This document shows positions 62,210 through 64,000 of a stretch of DNA of 64,000 nt, one piece after another; position 1 is the first letter of the stretch; each line of letters begins with the position of its first letter. Under the pieces are notes generated by a model. The model did no database searches, was not told the origin of the DNA, and saw only the letters and a list, made by a program, of their open reading frames with translations. The DNA comes from Pseudomonas sp. efr-133-TYG-5 (lineage in GTDB: Bacteria; Pseudomonadota; Gammaproteobacteria; Pseudomonadales; Pseudomonadaceae): positions 372,001 to 436,000 of the forward strand of contig NZ_JARVSM010000006.1 of NCBI RefSeq assembly GCF_030209175.1, written 5' to 3'. Position numbers and translations under genes: made by a program.

Positions 62210-62652
62210 ACAAGCTGCGCGATCGTTATCGGGTTGACCTTGCGGGGCTGCAAGCCGCCTGCGAGGCCAACTACGCGCGCCTGATGCGACTGCTGCCGGA
62301 CATGCGCAACGATCCCGAGGCGCGGCGCATCGCCGTGACCCAGGGCGAGCAGATGCTCGGCGTGCTGGCCCTCGAAGTGCTGCAGACCTGCCCGTACACC
62401 ACCACCCTGCAGGTGCGCCAGGAACACAGCCTGCCGTGGCTGCCGGTGCCGCAGCTGGAAGTGCAGGTCTATCACGACGCGCGCATGGCCGAAGTGATCA
62501 GCGCCGAACATGCACGACGCTTTCGCGGCATCTATCCTTACCCGAACGCGGCCATGCACCAGCCGGACGAAAAGGCCCAGCTCAATCTGTTCCTGGGGGA
62601 GTGGCTGAGCCACTGTCTGGCCTGCGGCCACGAGTACGCGGCGGTGCGCTGA
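62200..62652 (+). CDS. yqiB: DUF1249 protein (YqiB-like)
   Basis: A 150-residue cytoplasmic protein of the DUF1249 family (CEANYARLMRLLP; VLQTCPYTTTLQV; GIYPYPNAAMHQPDEKAQLN). Function unknown, but the order nudF-yqiB-cpdA-yqiA is conserved in gammaproteobacteria. The ATG at 62200 lies inside the end of nudF, after a GAGGGGG site, so the two genes overlap by ten bases and are coupled. Confidence 0.9.
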   Translation: MVVNKLRDRYRVDLAGLQAACEANYARLMRLLPDMRNDPEARRIAVTQGEQMLGVLALEVLQTCPYTTTLQVRQEHSLPWLPVPQLEVQVYHDARMAEVISAEHARRFRGIYPYPNAAMHQPDEKAQLNLFLGEWLSHCLACGHEYAAVR

Positions 62653-62761
62653 CCGGCGCAAGTTGTGAACTGCGTCCGGTTCAGCGGTTTCCTCTTTGCC
62701 CGATCCCCCAGCATAATTGCGCCACCTATCCGATCCCCTGATCCAGCTCTGGGAGAACGCC

Positions 62762-63577
62762 TTGCCGAGCGTATCGACGCTGACCACTGCCGACGCCGCG
62801 CTGCTGGTGCAATTGTCCGACAGCCATTTGTTCGCCGAGGCGGATGGCACGCTGCTGGGCATGAACACCCGCGACAGCCTGCAAAAGGTCATTGAGTTGG
62901 CCCTGGAGCAGCAGCCGCAGATCGATCTGCTGCTGGCGACGGGCGATATTTCCCAGGACGGCACGCTGCAGTCGTATCAGCTGTTTCGCGATCTGACGCG
63001 ACAGATCCAGGCGCCGGCGCGCTGGATTCCCGGCAACCACGACGAACCCCAGGTCATGGCCGAAGCGGCCGTGCAGAGTGCGCTGCTGGAACCGGTGGTG
63101 GACATCGGCAACTGGCGGGTGACGCTGCTCGATTCGGCGGTGCCGGGCTCGGTGCCGGGCTATTTACAGGATGAGCAACTGCAATTGCTCGCGCGTTCGT
63201 TGAGCGAGGCGCCGCAGCGCCATCACCTGGTGTGCTTCCACCATCATCCGGTGTCGATCGGCTGCGCCTGGATGGAGCCGATCGGCCTGCGCAATCCCGA
63301 AGCGTTTTTCGACGTGCTGGACCGCTTTCCCCAGGCCCGTGCCGTGCTGTGGGGGCATGTGCATCAGGAAATCGACCGCGAACGCAATGGCGTGCGGCTG
63401 ATGGCCTCGCCGTCGACCTGCATTCAGTTCGAGCCGGGCAGCACCGACTTCAAGGTCGGCGAGCAGGCGCCGGGGTATCGCTGGTTGCGGCTGTTGCCGG
63501 ATGGTCGCCTCGAAACCGGCGTCGAGCGTGTCACCGGGTTCGACTTCACGGTCGATTACGGTTCCAACGGTTACTGA
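62762..63577 (+). CDS. cpdA: 3',5'-cyclic-AMP phosphodiesterase CpdA
   Basis: A 271-residue class III phosphodiesterase that hydrolyses cAMP and so tempers Vfr/CRP signalling. Metallophosphatase motifs: LVQLSDSHLF (DxH), ATGDISQDG (GDxxxD), WIPGNHDEP (GNHD), CFHHHPVSIG and LWGHVHQE (GHxH). A TTG at 62762 with GGGAG at seven bases gives the family's usual length; an ATG 45 bases upstream (62717) is less likely. Confidence 0.92.
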   Translation: MPSVSTLTTADAALLVQLSDSHLFAEADGTLLGMNTRDSLQKVIELALEQQPQIDLLLATGDISQDGTLQSYQLFRDLTRQIQAPARWIPGNHDEPQVMAEAAVQSALLEPVVDIGNWRVTLLDSAVPGSVPGYLQDEQLQLLARSLSEAPQRHHLVCFHHHPVSIGCAWMEPIGLRNPEAFFDVLDRFPQARAVLWGHVHQEIDRERNGVRLMASPSTCIQFEPGSTDFKVGEQAPGYRWLRLLPDGRLETGVERVTGFDFTVDYGSNGY

Positions 63578-63593
63578 ATATCGAGGTGGGACC

Positions 63594-63657
63594 TTCGCGA
63601 ACAGGCTCGCTCCCACATTGGGAGGCGTATTTCTGTGGGCGCGAGCCTGCTCGCGGG
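63594..63657. repeat. REP doublet in outward arrangement
   Basis: TTCGCGAACAGGCTCGCTCC (63594) is followed by GTGGGCGCGAGCCTGCTCGC (63635), only about 17 bases apart, in the opposite order to a typical REPIN. The same order occurs at 12611-12695. Between cpdA and yqiA. Confidence 0.78.
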
Positions 63658-63735
63658 GGCGTCCGCACAAACACCCACGATCTGCCTGACTCCCTGTAAA
63701 CTCCGCTATCTTTCGCCGACACCCAGGGAGCTCAC

Positions 63736-64000
63736 ATGTCCGGTTCGATCCTCTATATCCACGGTTTCAACAGCGCCCCGGCCTCGCAAAAGGCCTGCCA
63801 GCTGGTCGCGGTGATGGAGCGCCTGGGTTTGAGCGAGCAGCTGCGCGTGCCGGCCCTGCATCACCATTCGCGCGAGGCCATCGGTCAGCTCGAGCAGGCA
63901 ATCGCCGAACTCGGCCGGCCGTTGCTGGTGGGAAGCTCGCTCGGCGGCTACTATGCGACTCACCTCGCCGAGCGCCATGGCCTCAAGGCCCTGCTGGTGA
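63736..64000 (+). CDS. yqiA: YqiA-type esterase (cut by window end)
   Basis: The first 88 residues of a small alpha/beta-hydrolase. ILYIHGFNSAPASQKACQL gives the oxyanion region and LLVGSSLGGYYATHLAE the nucleophile elbow (GxSxG as GSSLG). YqiA homologues hydrolyse short-chain esters and lie between cpdA and parE. The C-terminal half is outside the window. Confidence 0.92.
   Translation, partial: MSGSILYIHGFNSAPASQKACQLVAVMERLGLSEQLRVPALHHHSREAIGQLEQAIAELGRPLLVGSSLGGYYATHLAERHGLKALLV

Overview
The window looks like chromosomal DNA of a fluorescent-group Pseudomonas (P. fluorescens/P. putida lineage). The evidence is high-GC coding, REP/REPIN repeats of the GTGGGAGCGAGC type between genes, and a gene order that closely follows the P. 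aeruginosa PAO1 stretch from msrA (PA5018) down to yqiA (PA4968) as I remember it, with lineage-specific insertions. No database search was possible. Names given by synteny are marked as such.

Layout. 1-5.6 kb: divergent proline catabolism pair putA (cut by the window start) and putP, with six copies of a TGCAAC/GTTGCA motif between them that look like PutA operators. 5.7-11.6 kb: an accessory type VI secretion island. It holds an evolved vgrG with a glycine-rich, probably membrane-active C-terminal toxin, a translationally coupled three-helix immunity protein, a scar made of a truncated DUF4123 adaptor joined to a truncated and frameshifted second copy of the toxin tail, a second immunity paralogue, an intact DUF4123 (Tap) adaptor, and an orphan Tai4-like immunity gene. 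11.7-18 kb: rlmJ, msrA, the c-di-GMP phosphodiesterase dipA and a PhoD-like phosphatase. 18-26 kb: aceF-aceE and, divergently, glnE. Two near-identical 15-bp palindromes sit in the aceE leader region.

26.4-49.4 kb: the lipopolysaccharide core locus. A tightly overlapped series waaF-waaC-waaG-waaP-wapP-wapQ-(PA5006-like) is followed by a small lipoprotein gene, then wapO-wapH-(mig-14-like)-dnpA-ssg-wapR. A convergent waaL-kinase fusion plus acyltransferase follows, then msbA, a sulfotransferase-adenylylsulfate kinase pair, and hldE. Together these encode heptose synthesis, inner-core assembly, heavy phosphorylation, carbamoylation, outer-core glycosylation, O-antigen ligation and lipid A-core export. 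The sulfotransferase/CysC pair suggests sulfation of some cell-surface glycan.

49.5-55.4 kb: a three-gene oxidoreductase operon, an SMR efflux pump with a divergent LysR regulator, and waaA (Kdo transferase). 55.4-64 kb: a tolC-like outer-membrane channel, a TPP riboswitch with thiC and then the pyrimidine transporter cytX, an RsiV-like lipoprotein, and the nudF-yqiB-cpdA-yqiA series, the last gene cut by the window end.

The most novel-looking material is the VgrG toxin/immunity array at 7.9-11.6 kb. It records a tandem duplication and partial loss of a toxin-tail/immunity/adaptor module.
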